Below, piece after piece: positions 8,541 through 19,730 of a stretch of DNA of 64,000 nucleotides. The DNA is from Acidimicrobiaceae bacterium. GTDB taxonomy: Bacteria > Actinomycetota > Acidimicrobiia > Acidimicrobiales > Palsa-688. Position numbers and translations under genes: made by a program. The number at the start of each line of letters is the position of its first letter. Position 1 is the stretch's first letter. The notes under the pieces were generated by a model, which was not told the origin of the DNA, made no database searches, and was given only the letters and a program-made list of their open reading frames with translations. The stretch lies in NCBI GenBank assembly GCA_003166025.1, contig PMWT01000151.1:6624-70623 (forward strand). The letters run 5' to 3'.

Positions 8541-9467
8541 ATGCACGAACGGGTGGCGGGCTACACCGATGCTGTCCTCGAGGACCTGGGGAGCAAGGTC
8601 GGCCCGGTGGCGGGCGAACTAGAGGCCTTCTTGCTGTTGCTGGAGCAGTCGGACGACCTACGTTTCGCCCTGGCCAATTCCAGCGCCTCGGTGCCGGTCC
8701 GCAGGGCGATAACCCAGGAGCTCCTGGGCAAGAAGTTGTCGCGTCCAACGCTCGACCTGCTCAGTTTTGCGGTACAGAGCGGTCCAGGTGCGGACTATGT
8801 CCAGGACGTTGCGGGCATCGCCGCGGCGGCCGCAGCTAGGCGTGACGGTATGGTGGCCAGGGACGAAGGCCCGCTGGGCCGCACGGCGGCGGCACAGCGC
8901 CTGGAGGGCTATGCGACGGCAGTGCTGTCCGGCGTACGCGGGGAGCGTCACCTTGGAGAGGTCGAGGACGAGTTGTTCCGGTTCATGATGACCGTGCAGG
9001 GCAACGACGAGCTCAACGCTGTCCTCATCACCGCTGAAGTGCCCGCCCATTTGCGCCAAGCCGTGGTCCGGGACCTTCTGGCCCGAAAGGCCACACCGGC
9101 GACCACGCGCTTGGCTGCCTATGCCGTTGCTATCGGGCGCCCGCGTGACTACCCGGTGCTCCTGGAGGGGCTCGTCCAACGCGTTGCCGAAGAGGCCGAC
9201 CGCCAGGTGGCCGACGTCCGCTCGGCGGTGGAGATGACCGAGGCCCAGCGTTCGCGCCTGGCGGCGGCCCTCACGCGCTTCGCCGGTTACCAAGTCGATG
9301 TGCGGGTCAGTACCGAGCCCAGGCTCCTGGGCGGTTTTGTCGCTTCTGTGGGCGACACGGTCTTCGACGCCAGCCTGCGTCGCCGTCTCGAGCAGGCCCG
9401 GAGCCTCCTCTTCGCTCCGTCGACCTCGCTCGGCGAAGTGGCCGGGAACGGGCCGGGCCAAAGTTGA
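8541..9467 (+). CDS. atpH: ATP synthase F1 subunit delta with duplicated N-terminal domain
   Basis: 308 residues, against about 180 for the usual delta/OSCP. Residues about 4-100 and about 116-215 both look like the six-helix delta N-domain: compare [12 protein letters not shown] with [12 protein letters not shown], then [14 protein letters not shown] with [14 protein letters not shown], each followed by a run reading LDLLSFAV or RLAAYAV. The C-terminal beta part ([17 protein letters not shown]) is present once. Delta links the stalk to the crown of F1, so an extra N-domain would add a helical module at the top of the enzyme. ATG start abuts the atpF stop. Confidence 0.93.
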   Translation: MHERVAGYTDAVLEDLGSKVGPVAGELEAFLLLLEQSDDLRFALANSSASVPVRRAITQELLGKKLSRPTLDLLSFAVQSGPGADYVQDVAGIAAAAAARRDGMVARDEGPLGRTAAAQRLEGYATAVLSGVRGERHLGEVEDELFRFMMTVQGNDELNAVLITAEVPAHLRQAVVRDLLARKATPATTRLAAYAVAIGRPRDYPVLLEGLVQRVAEEADRQVADVRSAVEMTEAQRSRLAAALTRFAGYQVDVRVSTEPRLLGGFVASVGDTVFDASLRRRLEQARSLLFAPSTSLGEVAGNGPGQS

Positions 9468-9483
9468 AAGGATCCATGACCGC

Positions 9484-11151
9484 ATGGCTGAGCTGAACAT
9501 CAACGCCGCCGATATCGCCGAAGTCCTCCGGCGCAACCTGGAGAACTTCACGCCCGGGGTGACGGGCGAGGAAGTGGGGCGCATCCGCGAGATCGGTGAC
9601 GGGATCGCACGGATCACGGGGTTGCCCAATGTCGCTGTCAACGAGTTGCTCGAGCTCGAGGGAGGCGTCACCGCCCTGGCCCTCAACCTCGACGAAGACT
9701 CCATCGGCGCCGTCATCCTCGGCGAGACGGGCGCTCTTCAGGAAGGACAGCTGGCACGAGCGACGGGACGCATCCTGTCGGTACCGGTCGGCGACAACTT
9801 GCTCGGGCGGGTGGTGGACACCCTGGGCCGTCCCCTTGACGGTCTCGGCCCCATCACCACGCACGAGACCAGGCGATTGGAGGTGCAGGCCCCCGGGATC
9901 ATCTCCCGCCAGCCCGTGAAGGAGCCTCTCCAGACCGGGATCAAGGCCATCGACTCAATGACCCCCATTGGGCGGGGCCAGCGGGAGCTGATAATCGGCG
10001 ACCGCAAGACCGGCAAGACCTCGATTGCCGTCGATACCATAATCAACCAGGCGGGCCAGGGCGTTAAGTGCATCTATGTGGCCATCGGCCAAAAGGGTTC
10101 GACGGTCGCCCAGACGGTCGACACCCTGCGCTCTCACGGGGCCATGGAGTACACGGTCGTCGTCAACGCCCCGGCGTCCGACCCGGTGCCCTACAAGTAC
10201 CTGGCCCCATATGCCGGCTGCGCCATGGGCCAGCACTGGATGGAGCATGGCGAGAGCGCCTTGATCGTCTACGACGACCTCTCCAAGCAGGCCGAGGCCT
10301 ACCGGACGCTGTCGTTGTTGCTGCGCCGTCCGCCAGGGCGGGAAGCATACCCGGGGGACGTCTTTTACCTGCACAGTCGCTTGCTCGAACGCGCGGCCAA
10401 GCTCAATGACGAGCTCGGGGCCGGATCCATGACGGCGCTGCCCATTGTCGAGACGAAGGCCGGTGACATCTCCGCCTACATTCCGACCAACGTGATCTCG
10501 ATCACCGACGGGCAGATTTTCCTCGAGACGGACCTGTTCTATGCCGGGATCCGGCCCGCCATCAATGTCGGGCTGTCGGTGTCACGGGTGGGCGGGGCGG
10601 CTCAGATCAAGGCCATGAAGTCGGTGTCTGGCGCTTTGAAGATCAACCTGGCGCAGTACCGGGAACTGCAGGCCTTCGCCACGTTCGGGTCCGAGCTCGA
10701 CCGGGTCTCCAGGGCCCAGCTCGATCGCGGCGCTCGGCTCACCGAGCTGCTCAAACAATCGCAAAACTCGCCGGTGCCCGTCGAGGAGCAGGTCGTCGCC
10801 ATTTTTGCCGGGACCAACGGGTTGGTGGACGACCTCGCCGTGGAAGACGTCCGCCCCTTCGAACTGGCCCTGGTCCAGCACCTGCGGGCCAACCGGGCCG
10901 ACCTTTTGGAGCATATCCGCACTACCAGGGAGATGCCGCCCGCCGGCGAGCTCGAAGAGGCGATACGCGAGGTGAAAAAAGGCTTCAAGACCATAGACAA
11001 AGCGACGAAAGACGACGGGGCCACTGAAGACGGGGGCACGCAGGACGAGGCCTCAGAAGATCAGCAGGATGCCAGTGCCGCCACGCCCGCGGGCGCCGCC
11101 CCTCAAACACCAGCACCGGGGCCGGCCGCTGGGACGGGCGGAGGAGCCTAA
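9484..11151 (+). CDS. atpA: ATP synthase F1 subunit alpha
   Basis: 555 residues. Non-catalytic nucleotide-binding subunit: Walker A GDRKTGKT at 172-179, arginine finger in the [10 protein letters not shown] region, and the standard beta-barrel start. The conserved fold ends near residue 503 ([10 protein letters not shown]). The remaining 50 or so residues are acidic then Ala/Pro-rich, a tail missing from most bacterial alpha subunits. Mycobacterial alpha also has a C-terminal extension, shown there to restrain ATP hydrolysis; similarity of function here is inference. ATG 9484 is chosen; an upstream in-frame extension would lie inside atpH. Confidence 0.97.
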   Translation: MAELNINAADIAEVLRRNLENFTPGVTGEEVGRIREIGDGIARITGLPNVAVNELLELEGGVTALALNLDEDSIGAVILGETGALQEGQLARATGRILSVPVGDNLLGRVVDTLGRPLDGLGPITTHETRRLEVQAPGIISRQPVKEPLQTGIKAIDSMTPIGRGQRELIIGDRKTGKTSIAVDTIINQAGQGVKCIYVAIGQKGSTVAQTVDTLRSHGAMEYTVVVNAPASDPVPYKYLAPYAGCAMGQHWMEHGESALIVYDDLSKQAEAYRTLSLLLRRPPGREAYPGDVFYLHSRLLERAAKLNDELGAGSMTALPIVETKAGDISAYIPTNVISITDGQIFLETDLFYAGIRPAINVGLSVSRVGGAAQIKAMKSVSGALKINLAQYRELQAFATFGSELDRVSRAQLDRGARLTELLKQSQNSPVPVEEQVVAIFAGTNGLVDDLAVEDVRPFELALVQHLRANRADLLEHIRTTREMPPAGELEEAIREVKKGFKTIDKATKDDGATEDGGTQDEASEDQQDASAATPAGAAPQTPAPGPAAGTGGGA

Positions 11152-11155
11152 GCCC

Positions 11156-13557
<2,402 letters not shown>

Positions 13558-13563
13558 GCAACT

Positions 13564-13830
13564 TTGGCTACGACGCAGGTGGAGCTGGTCACGCCGAGCG
13601 GGATGCTGTACTCGGGGCAAGCCGACATGGTGGTGTGCCGCACGGCCGGCGGGGACATAGCTTTCCTCGCCAACCACATGCCCTATGTGGGGGCCCTGGA
13701 GCCCCATCCCCTGCGTATAGTGCACCCCGGGGGGGGTGCCGACGAGCTTCGGTTCGAGGTGGAGGGCGGCTTCGTCGAGGTCAACGACAACCGCGTCATC
13801 ATCCTTTGCGACGCCGCTGAGCCCAGCTAG
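13564..13830 (+). CDS. atpC: ATP synthase F1 subunit epsilon, beta-sandwich domain only
   Basis: 88 residues, against about 120-138 for most bacterial epsilon subunits. Present: the N-terminal beta sandwich (VELVTPSGMLYSGQADMV, GDIAFLANHMPYVGAL, GGFVEVNDNRVIILCDAAE). Absent: the two-helix C-terminal domain that can extend into F1 and block ATP hydrolysis. The stop TAG at 13828-13830 is clean. TTG start 6 bases after the atpD stop. Loss of this brake has parallels in some other bacterial ATP synthases. Confidence 0.93.
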   Translation: MATTQVELVTPSGMLYSGQADMVVCRTAGGDIAFLANHMPYVGALEPHPLRIVHPGGGADELRFEVEGGFVEVNDNRVIILCDAAEPS

Positions 13831-14812
13831 TGCCACCTCTGCCCCGGCCGGGCCCAGCGGGGCCCGCCGCCACCGCCTGGGGGTAGCTCTTGTCCTGGAC
13901 GCCCCCCTCGCGTACGAAGTGCAAGGTCTGCGCCGGGCCCTCGGGGACGGGTCGCTCCAGCGCATCGCTCCGCACCTGACCCTGGTGCCGCCGGTCAATG
14001 TTCGTGCCGGCGCACTGGACGAGGCCGTGGCCGTGCTGCGCGCGGCCGCCTCGGACCAGGGAGGCACGCTCGAGCTCGACCTCGGACCGGCCGGCACCTT
14101 CCTGCCGTTGAACCCGGTGGTTTTCCTGGACGTCAACGGGCCCGGGCTCGCTGATCTGGCTCGGCTCCACCGGGCCGTCCGGGCCGGCCCTCTGCTGCGT
14201 GAGGAGCGTTGGCCCTGGAAGCCGCACGTCACTCTCTGCGACGAAGCACCGGTCGAGCGCGCCGTCGCTGCTGCCGCCGCCCTGAGCGAGTACCGGGCGG
14301 CGCTGTCTTTCGACCGCGTCGTGCTCCTGCAGGAGACCGAGAGGCGCTGGCTGCCTGTCGCCGATGCCTGCCTGGGCCGGGCGGCGGTCGTAGGGCGGGG
14401 CGGGCTCGAACTCGAGATCACCGCGGGCCGTCTTCTAGGCCCGGACGCCAGGGCCATGCTCGAGCGTCAAGATGAGGCCCTAGGGGTCGTCGGGGCCTTG
14501 CCGGCGGCAGGCCAGCCCGGTGCTGTTCAGAGCGATGGCCCCGGACAGGTTGTGCTCACCGGCCGCCGGGACGGAGCTGTGGTGGGCGTGGCGGTGTCAT
14601 GGGCCGAGCCGGGCCCCGGCGGCCGGGTGCACGTCCTCGTGCTGGTCGACGCGGCGAGCCGGCGTCAGGGTGCGGGCCGTGCCCTGCTGCTCGCTCTGGA
14701 GGCCGGCCTGCGCCACCGTGGCTGGGCCATGGGCCGGGCCCGGGGCCACGGACCTGCGGCGTTCTTCGCCGCTTGCTGCGCCTGGGGCAGCCACTTCGAG
14801 CCCGCCGGCTGA
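13736..14812 (+). CDS. 2H phosphoesterase (2'-5' RNA ligase-like) fused to a GNAT acetyltransferase domain
   Basis: The N-terminal half has the two HxT motifs of the 2H superfamily, PHLTLV and PHVTLC, about 80 residues apart, as in LigT-like 2',3'-cyclic phosphodiesterases. The C-terminal part (GAVVGVAVSW, HVLVLVDAASRRQGAGRALL) carries the acetyl-CoA-binding RxxGxG/A loop of GNAT acetyltransferases. The start is unclear. The only ATG/GTG/TTG in frame before the first domain is GTG 13736, which would overlap atpC by 95 bases in another frame; a CTG at 13817 would give a tidier protein but has no ribosome site. Domain calls are good; substrate unknown. Confidence 0.7.
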   Translation: MPTSFGSRWRAASSRSTTTASSSFATPLSPASATSAPAGPSGARRHRLGVALVLDAPLAYEVQGLRRALGDGSLQRIAPHLTLVPPVNVRAGALDEAVAVLRAAASDQGGTLELDLGPAGTFLPLNPVVFLDVNGPGLADLARLHRAVRAGPLLREERWPWKPHVTLCDEAPVERAVAAAAALSEYRAALSFDRVVLLQETERRWLPVADACLGRAAVVGRGGLELEITAGRLLGPDARAMLERQDEALGVVGALPAAGQPGAVQSDGPGQVVLTGRRDGAVVGVAVSWAEPGPGGRVHVLVLVDAASRRQGAGRALLLALEAGLRHRGWAMGRARGHGPAAFFAACCAWGSHFEPAG

Positions 14813-14916
14813 AGCCCTTAGGCGGCGCCGGCTGCACTCGCCAGCGGTGCCGATGCCCGGCGTGAAGGGGGCCTCCGCCCGGGCTCGGCCCCTGTGGGCG
14901 AACACCAGGGGCCCTG

Positions 14917-14922
14917 TACTGT
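14917..14922 (+). promoter_or_regulatory. -10 element of the membrane glycosyltransferase gene
   Basis: TACTGT ends 7 bases before GTG 14930, matching the leaderless pattern of this window. The rest of 14813-14929 is G+C-rich with a GGGCC/GGCCC inverted repeat and no gene that I can support. Confidence 0.55.
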
Positions 14923-14929
14923 GTCCACA

Positions 14930-16552
14930 GTGGCGACCGCAGTTACGCCCGCTCCCAGTGTCCTCGCGCCGGGAAAGCCGCAGCCCGGGGCCGGTTGGCG
15001 CCAGTGGCGGCCTCGGCTTCCCGAGCGGGGCTTGGCGCGCCTGGGCATGCTGGTGGCGGGGGCCGTGGTGGCGGCCGGTGTAGTGCTCAGGTTCATCGCC
15101 CCCAACGGCCTCTGGCTGGACGAGGCGCTGTCGGTCAACATCTCCCGGTTGCCCCTCCAACAGATACCGGGAGCGCTGGTCCAGGACGGCTCGCCGCCCC
15201 TCTACTACTTGATGCTCCACTACTGGATGCTCGCTTTCGGCCAGGGCGAGGTGGCGGTGCGGGCGCTGTCGGGCATCACCTCTGTCGTCACACTGCCCTT
15301 CCTGTGGGCGGCCGGCAAGCGAGTGGGCGGGAGGCCGGTGGCGTGGGCGGCACTACTGCTGGGGGCCAGCTCGCCGTGGGCGGTCTACTACGGCACCGAC
15401 ACCCGCATGTACTCGCTCATGGCCCTGGAGGCGCTTCTTTGGTACCTCTCCATCCGCCGGGCGGTGGAGCTCCCGAGCCGGGGCCGCCTGATCTGCGTGC
15501 TCGTCCTCACGGCGGCGTTGATGTACACCCACTACTGGGATCTCTACCTCGTGGGCATCGGCGCCTTATGGGCGTTGTGGCGCGCCGTGGTCGAGGCCCG
15601 CCGGGGCGTCGTGCCGCCGGGTGCCTACCCCCGGGCGGCCCGCAAGGTGCTGCTCGCCATGGTGGCAGGCGGCGTGCTGTGGTTGCCGTGGTCACCGGTG
15701 TTCATCTTTCAGGCCCTGCACACCGGCACGCCGTGGACGAGCCCTCCCGGGCCTCAGGACCTGCTCTTGGTGTTCGGCTACTTCGGCGGCGTGGGGGGTT
15801 GGGGCGAGCTCCTCACCTTCATTCTCTTTGCCCTGGTCGGCTTGGCCCTGCTGGCGCGGCCCGGTCCGAGGTCGACCAGCGTGGTCCTGGAAATGAAGGT
15901 GCAGCCCCGGTCGGCGCTGGTGGCGTGGTTGGTCATGGGGGCCCTCGGCGTGGCCGTGGTCGCCGGCCTGTTGACCGGGGCGGCGTTCGACAGCCGTTAC
16001 ATAGGCGTGGTTTTCCCCCTCTTCGTGCTGCTCTGCGCACTGGGCCTGACGGCGTTCAGCTCCCGCGCCGTCACCTCGGTCGTGCTCGCCGTCGCCTGTG
16101 TGGCCGGCCTCTTGTCCGCCCAGTCGTGGAACTCCCAGCCCCGCACCCAGGCTGTACAGGTAGCCGCCGTGCTCAACGCCCAGGCGCAGCCGGGCGACAT
16201 GATCGTCTACTGCCCGGACCAATTAGGCCCGGCGGTAGACCGCCTCCTCACCGTGCCCGACGTCACCGAGCTGACCTATCCCCGCATGATGGGACCGCAG
16301 CGCATCGACTGGATCGACTACGCCGCCACTATCCAGAACACCTCCCCCGCCACGGTGGCGCGAGAGACCGTGTCCCAGCTCAACCCCGGGAGCACGCTGT
16401 GGCTGGTGTGGCGCAACGGCTACAAGGTGTTCGGGAGCAGCTGCGGAGACCTGGCCAACTGGTTGGAGATGTACCACCCCGGCGGTGAGACGGTCATGAG
16501 CCAGAACCTTAACTACTACGAGCCGGAAAACCTCGTACGCTTCCCGAGCTGA
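14930..16552 (+). CDS. Polytopic membrane glycosyltransferase (GT39/ArnT-like, GT-C fold)
   Basis: 540 residues with about ten membrane spans. The first periplasmic loop has WLDEALSV, the Asp-Glu motif that polyprenyl-phosphate-dependent GT-C enzymes use for catalysis. It is followed by a PPLYYLMLHYW segment and YYGTDTRMYSLMALEALLWY, typical of the PMT/ArnT-like superfamily. Such enzymes transfer a sugar from a lipid-phosphate carrier to an acceptor outside the membrane; the sugar and acceptor cannot be read. The C-terminal 120 residues are a soluble outer domain. GTG 14930 is favoured by the -10 at 14917; GTG 14921 and 14894 are longer alternatives. A flavoprotein linked to sugar metabolism follows. 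Confidence 0.85.
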   Translation: MATAVTPAPSVLAPGKPQPGAGWRQWRPRLPERGLARLGMLVAGAVVAAGVVLRFIAPNGLWLDEALSVNISRLPLQQIPGALVQDGSPPLYYLMLHYWMLAFGQGEVAVRALSGITSVVTLPFLWAAGKRVGGRPVAWAALLLGASSPWAVYYGTDTRMYSLMALEALLWYLSIRRAVELPSRGRLICVLVLTAALMYTHYWDLYLVGIGALWALWRAVVEARRGVVPPGAYPRAARKVLLAMVAGGVLWLPWSPVFIFQALHTGTPWTSPPGPQDLLLVFGYFGGVGGWGELLTFILFALVGLALLARPGPRSTSVVLEMKVQPRSALVAWLVMGALGVAVVAGLLTGAAFDSRYIGVVFPLFVLLCALGLTAFSSRAVTSVVLAVACVAGLLSAQSWNSQPRTQAVQVAAVLNAQAQPGDMIVYCPDQLGPAVDRLLTVPDVTELTYPRMMGPQRIDWIDYAATIQNTSPATVARETVSQLNPGSTLWLVWRNGYKVFGSSCGDLANWLEMYHPGGETVMSQNLNYYEPENLVRFPS

Positions 16553-16650
16553 AACCCGACTGAGTAATCCGGTGCCACCTGGCCCGCGGCCCTGCTGAAG
16601 CGGCAGAATGGGTGGTCGGCCCGGCCGGCCGCGCGCTGGTGCCCGAACCG

Positions 16651-16664
16651 TAACCTTGCAGGAG
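16651..16664 (+). promoter_or_regulatory. Possible -10 element and ribosome site of the flavoprotein gene
   Basis: TAACCT at 16651-16656, then AGGAG at 16660-16664, 7 bases before the TTG start. Here a ribosome site is present, so translation would be led in the usual way. The 119-base gap from 16553 contains nothing else I recognise. Confidence 0.4.
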
Positions 16665-16671
16665 CGAACCC

Positions 16672-18243
16672 TTGCCCGTTTCATCTCAGCCCGAGAACCC
16701 GCCTGAGCCGCCCGAGCCCCTCGGTGACGCGCCGAGCAGGCAGGCGGACGACGTCGTCATCATCGGAGCGGGACCGGCCGGTCTCACCGCCGCCTACGAG
16801 CTGGGCCGCCTGGGCAAGATCTGCACCGTCCTGGAGGCCGACGACGAGGTTGGCGGCATATCCCGCACGACCGAGCGCGATGGCTGGCGGTTCGACATCG
16901 GGGGTCACCGCTTCTTCACCAAGGTCAAGGTCGTCGAGGATTTCTGGCACGAGATCCTGCCCGGGGAGGAGTTCATGCTCCGGCCCCGCCTGTCACGCAT
17001 CTACTACCGGGGCAAGTACTACGACTACCCGCTCAAACCGTTCAATGCGCTGCGCAACTTGGGCCTGGTGGAGTCTTTGCGCTGCGCCGGCTCCTACGCA
17101 TGGGCCCGAGCCCACCCGCCCAAGGACCAGGGCACTTTCGAGGGCTGGGTGGCGGCGAGGTTTGGGTGGAGGCTCTACCGGCACTTCTTCAAGACCTATA
17201 CCGAGAAGGTGTGGGGTTACCCCGGCTCGCAGCTCCAAGCCGACTGGGCCGCGCAACGCATCAAGAACCTCAACCTCTTCACCGCCGTGAAGAGCGCCCT
17301 TTTCCCGAAGAAAGGCCAGCGCGAGATCACCACCCTCATCGACCAGTTCGAGTACCCCCGCCTCGGTCCGGGCATGATGTGGGAGCGCTGCCGGGACAGG
17401 GTCGAAGCGGCCGGCTCGAAGGTGCACATGCGGGCCATGGTCAACCGCGTCCGCCACGAAGGCGGTCGTGCCGTCGCCGTCAGCTCCGTGACCGACGGGG
17501 CGGTCACGGAGCACCAGGCCAGCGCCGTGATCTCTTCCATGCCGCTTTCGGCGCTGGTGAGGGCGTTGGACCCTCCGGCTCCCCCGGAGATCCTGGCCGC
17601 CGCCGACGACCTCAATTACCGGGACCACATGACGGTTGCATTGGTGGTGCCCGAGATGGCGAGCTTTCCCGACAACTGGGTCTACGTGCACGATCCCACG
17701 GTGCGCATGGGACGGATCCAGAACTTCGGCCGCTGGTCCCCCTACATGGTGAAAGACGGCCGCACCTGCCTGGGCCTCGAGTACTTCGTTTTTGAGGGCG
17801 ACGACCTCTGGTCGATGGCGGACGACGACCTGGTCGAGATGGGCAAGCGCGAGATCGGCGCCCTCGGGCTAGTGGACCCGGCCACCGTCGAGGCCGGTTA
17901 CGTGGTGCGCATGCCCAAGGCGTACCCCTACTACGACGCGGACTACAAACGGAACGTCGAGACTTTGCGCGCCTGGTTGGATGCCAACGTGGCCAATGTT
18001 TATCCTGTTGGACGCAATGGGATGCACCGCTACAACAACCAGGACCACTCCATGTACACAGCCATGCTGACGGTCGAGAACCTCATGGGAGCGTCCCATG
18101 ACGTATGGTCGGTCAACGTCGAAGAGGAGTACCACGAAGAGATGAAGGCCACCGGGCCGGGTGCCCCGCAGGGCCCCGCCGGCGCGGGTTCGGGCCGCGA
18201 TGCTCCCGTACTGCCCAAGAGAGCGAAGGCGGGAGCGGCGTGA
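16672..18243 (+). CDS. FAD-dependent oxidoreductase, UDP-galactopyranose mutase/protoporphyrinogen oxidase-like
   Basis: 523 residues. The N-terminal FAD-binding Rossmann motif is VVIIGAGPAGLTAAYELG, followed by EADDEVGGISRT and GHRFFTK. These, with the KTYTEKVWG and NNQDHSMYTAMLTVENL segments, place it in a family of NAD(P)/FAD proteins found beside glycosyltransferases and often annotated as UGM-like or PPOX-like. The C-terminal 35 residues are Ala/Gly/Pro-rich. Reaction not certain: a sugar-ring or polyprenyl-linked sugar redox step is an inference from the upstream GT-C enzyme. TTG start with AGGAG. Its stop overlaps the next gene by 4 bases (GTGA). Confidence 0.8.
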   Translation: MPVSSQPENPPEPPEPLGDAPSRQADDVVIIGAGPAGLTAAYELGRLGKICTVLEADDEVGGISRTTERDGWRFDIGGHRFFTKVKVVEDFWHEILPGEEFMLRPRLSRIYYRGKYYDYPLKPFNALRNLGLVESLRCAGSYAWARAHPPKDQGTFEGWVAARFGWRLYRHFFKTYTEKVWGYPGSQLQADWAAQRIKNLNLFTAVKSALFPKKGQREITTLIDQFEYPRLGPGMMWERCRDRVEAAGSKVHMRAMVNRVRHEGGRAVAVSSVTDGAVTEHQASAVISSMPLSALVRALDPPAPPEILAAADDLNYRDHMTVALVVPEMASFPDNWVYVHDPTVRMGRIQNFGRWSPYMVKDGRTCLGLEYFVFEGDDLWSMADDDLVEMGKREIGALGLVDPATVEAGYVVRMPKAYPYYDADYKRNVETLRAWLDANVANVYPVGRNGMHRYNNQDHSMYTAMLTVENLMGASHDVWSVNVEEEYHEEMKATGPGAPQGPAGAGSGRDAPVLPKRAKAGAA

Positions 18244-19727
18244 GCAATAAGGTCTGGTTCTGCGCTAGGTGCGGGTACGAGGTCAATAGCCGGGGCCGCT
18301 GTCACAGCTGCGGAGAGAGGTTGGTAGCCTCGCCCTTGCCCGAGCTCGAGTCCGGGCCCGAGGACGACGAAGTCGGTTACCGGCTCGACCTATGGGACGA
18401 CGAGACCCGGGGCCGCCTCATCCAGGTGCTCATTTCTGCCGGTACCCGTCATCGCTTCGAAGAGGAAGAGCTTGTCATTCTGGCTGCCGACGAAGCCAGG
18501 GTCGACAGGATCGTGGCCCAAGTCACGGGCGCGTTGGCGGACGACGACGAGGATGAGGACGACGAGGGACTGGGCCGGGGGGGCACGAACACGGGCGAGA
18601 ATGTCGCCCGAGACCTTTACGACGCGGCAAAGGTGCTGCGTGATGACCCCACGGACATGCAGGCTGACGTGGCCCTGGGGGAGTCTTCGGCCGCCGTTTT
18701 CGCGGCTGATTCCCTTCCTGACCTCGACGAGGACCAACTCGCCGCCGTGGGCCGCGTCACCCGTCGGTTGCTCGGGGCCCTTGGGGCCGACGAGGCCCTA
18801 GAGGACGAGATACGCCACCAGGCTGAGGTCCTGTGCCGGCTGCTCGCCCCCGCCGCGGGCGAGGCCGAGCTGGCCGCGGAGATCGAGCGGGCGCGGCAGC
18901 GGCTCGAGGCCGGGGCCAAGCAAAAGAGAAGGCCGGTCGCCCTCCCTCGGTCCCCGGTCACCCCGGGCGGGGAGATGGGCGAGGCGGCGCTTGTCGCCAC
19001 GACGGTGCCTGGCGAGACGGTGCTTGGCGCGACGGTGCCCGGCGGTGAGGTGGACGGCGGCACGGACGGGGGCGTCGGCACGGACGGGGGCGTCGACAAC
19101 ATTGCCGTCCCGGCGCAAGCCGCGGACCTGCCGGCGGGAGCTGTCATCGCGGCGGCGTCTGCGCCGCCGCTGGACCTGGCCTCCGGCGCCGACGACAACT
19201 CCGAGGACGGGTCGTTCGACGCGGGGACGGACGGGGAGGAGAGCGAAGTCGAGGAAGACGAGGAGGAGGAGGATACTGGAGAGCTCGTCTACGAGCTGGT
19301 AGAGTGGCTGCCCGAACAGAGGGTCGAGCTGTCCGCCCTGCTTGAGGGGGCGGGCATCGCCTATTCCTGGGACGGGGCCGACCTCACCATCGCCGAAGAG
19401 CACGAGGCTGAGGTCGATGGGCTCTTCGAGCAGGTCCATGGGGCGCTGGACGACGATGACGAAGCCCGTTACCGGTCCATCGAGGAACTTTTCGGAGCTG
19501 TGGACCGCTTGGCCAACGACCCCGGCAGTGAGGAGCGTCGCACTGGCTTTCTCGAGGCCGTGGGAGCGGTGGAGCTGCCCACACCGGTGGGGGTGGACGA
19601 CGCGTACTGGTGGCGGGTCCGGAGCCAGGGCCACGTCGTGGTCGCCGCCCTGGACCACCAGGCCCGCAACGAGGAGATTTCGAGAGAGGCGGCCCTGTTG
19701 GCCGAGATGCTTCACGAGATGGTCTGA
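18240..19727 (+). CDS. Zinc-ribbon protein with an internally duplicated module (unknown function)
   Basis: 495 residues, very acidic. Residues 8-24 form a zinc ribbon (C8, C11, C21, C24). Two related modules follow. Module 1 (about 43-203) begins YRLDLWDDETRGRL and has VTGALADDDED; module 2 (about 348-495) begins VYELVEWLPEQRVEL and has VHGALDDDDEA. After each of these comes a helical stretch, LYDAAKVLRDDP or LFGAVDRLANDP, and a final EVLCRLL or ALLAEML helix. The start of each module resembles the small signal-transducing fold of DUF2007. A 140-residue low-complexity Gly/Thr/acidic linker separates them. GTG start overlaps the flavoprotein stop. Function unknown; coupling suggests a shared pathway. 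Confidence 0.8.
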   Translation: MSNKVWFCARCGYEVNSRGRCHSCGERLVASPLPELESGPEDDEVGYRLDLWDDETRGRLIQVLISAGTRHRFEEEELVILAADEARVDRIVAQVTGALADDDEDEDDEGLGRGGTNTGENVARDLYDAAKVLRDDPTDMQADVALGESSAAVFAADSLPDLDEDQLAAVGRVTRRLLGALGADEALEDEIRHQAEVLCRLLAPAAGEAELAAEIERARQRLEAGAKQKRRPVALPRSPVTPGGEMGEAALVATTVPGETVLGATVPGGEVDGGTDGGVGTDGGVDNIAVPAQAADLPAGAVIAAASAPPLDLASGADDNSEDGSFDAGTDGEESEVEEDEEEEDTGELVYELVEWLPEQRVELSALLEGAGIAYSWDGADLTIAEEHEAEVDGLFEQVHGALDDDDEARYRSIEELFGAVDRLANDPGSEERRTGFLEAVGAVELPTPVGVDDAYWWRVRSQGHVVVAALDHQARNEEISREAALLAEMLHEMV

Positions 19728-19730
19728 CGC

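Noticed and set aside
9298-9483. N-terminal extension of atpA to 9298
   Set aside because: It would overlap atpH; ATG 9484 gives the conserved alpha N-terminus.
16553-16671. tRNA or small RNA gene in the gap before the flavoprotein gene
   Set aside because: No cloverleaf arms, CCA end or conserved T-loop sequence could be found by eye; the same holds for the other gaps in the window.
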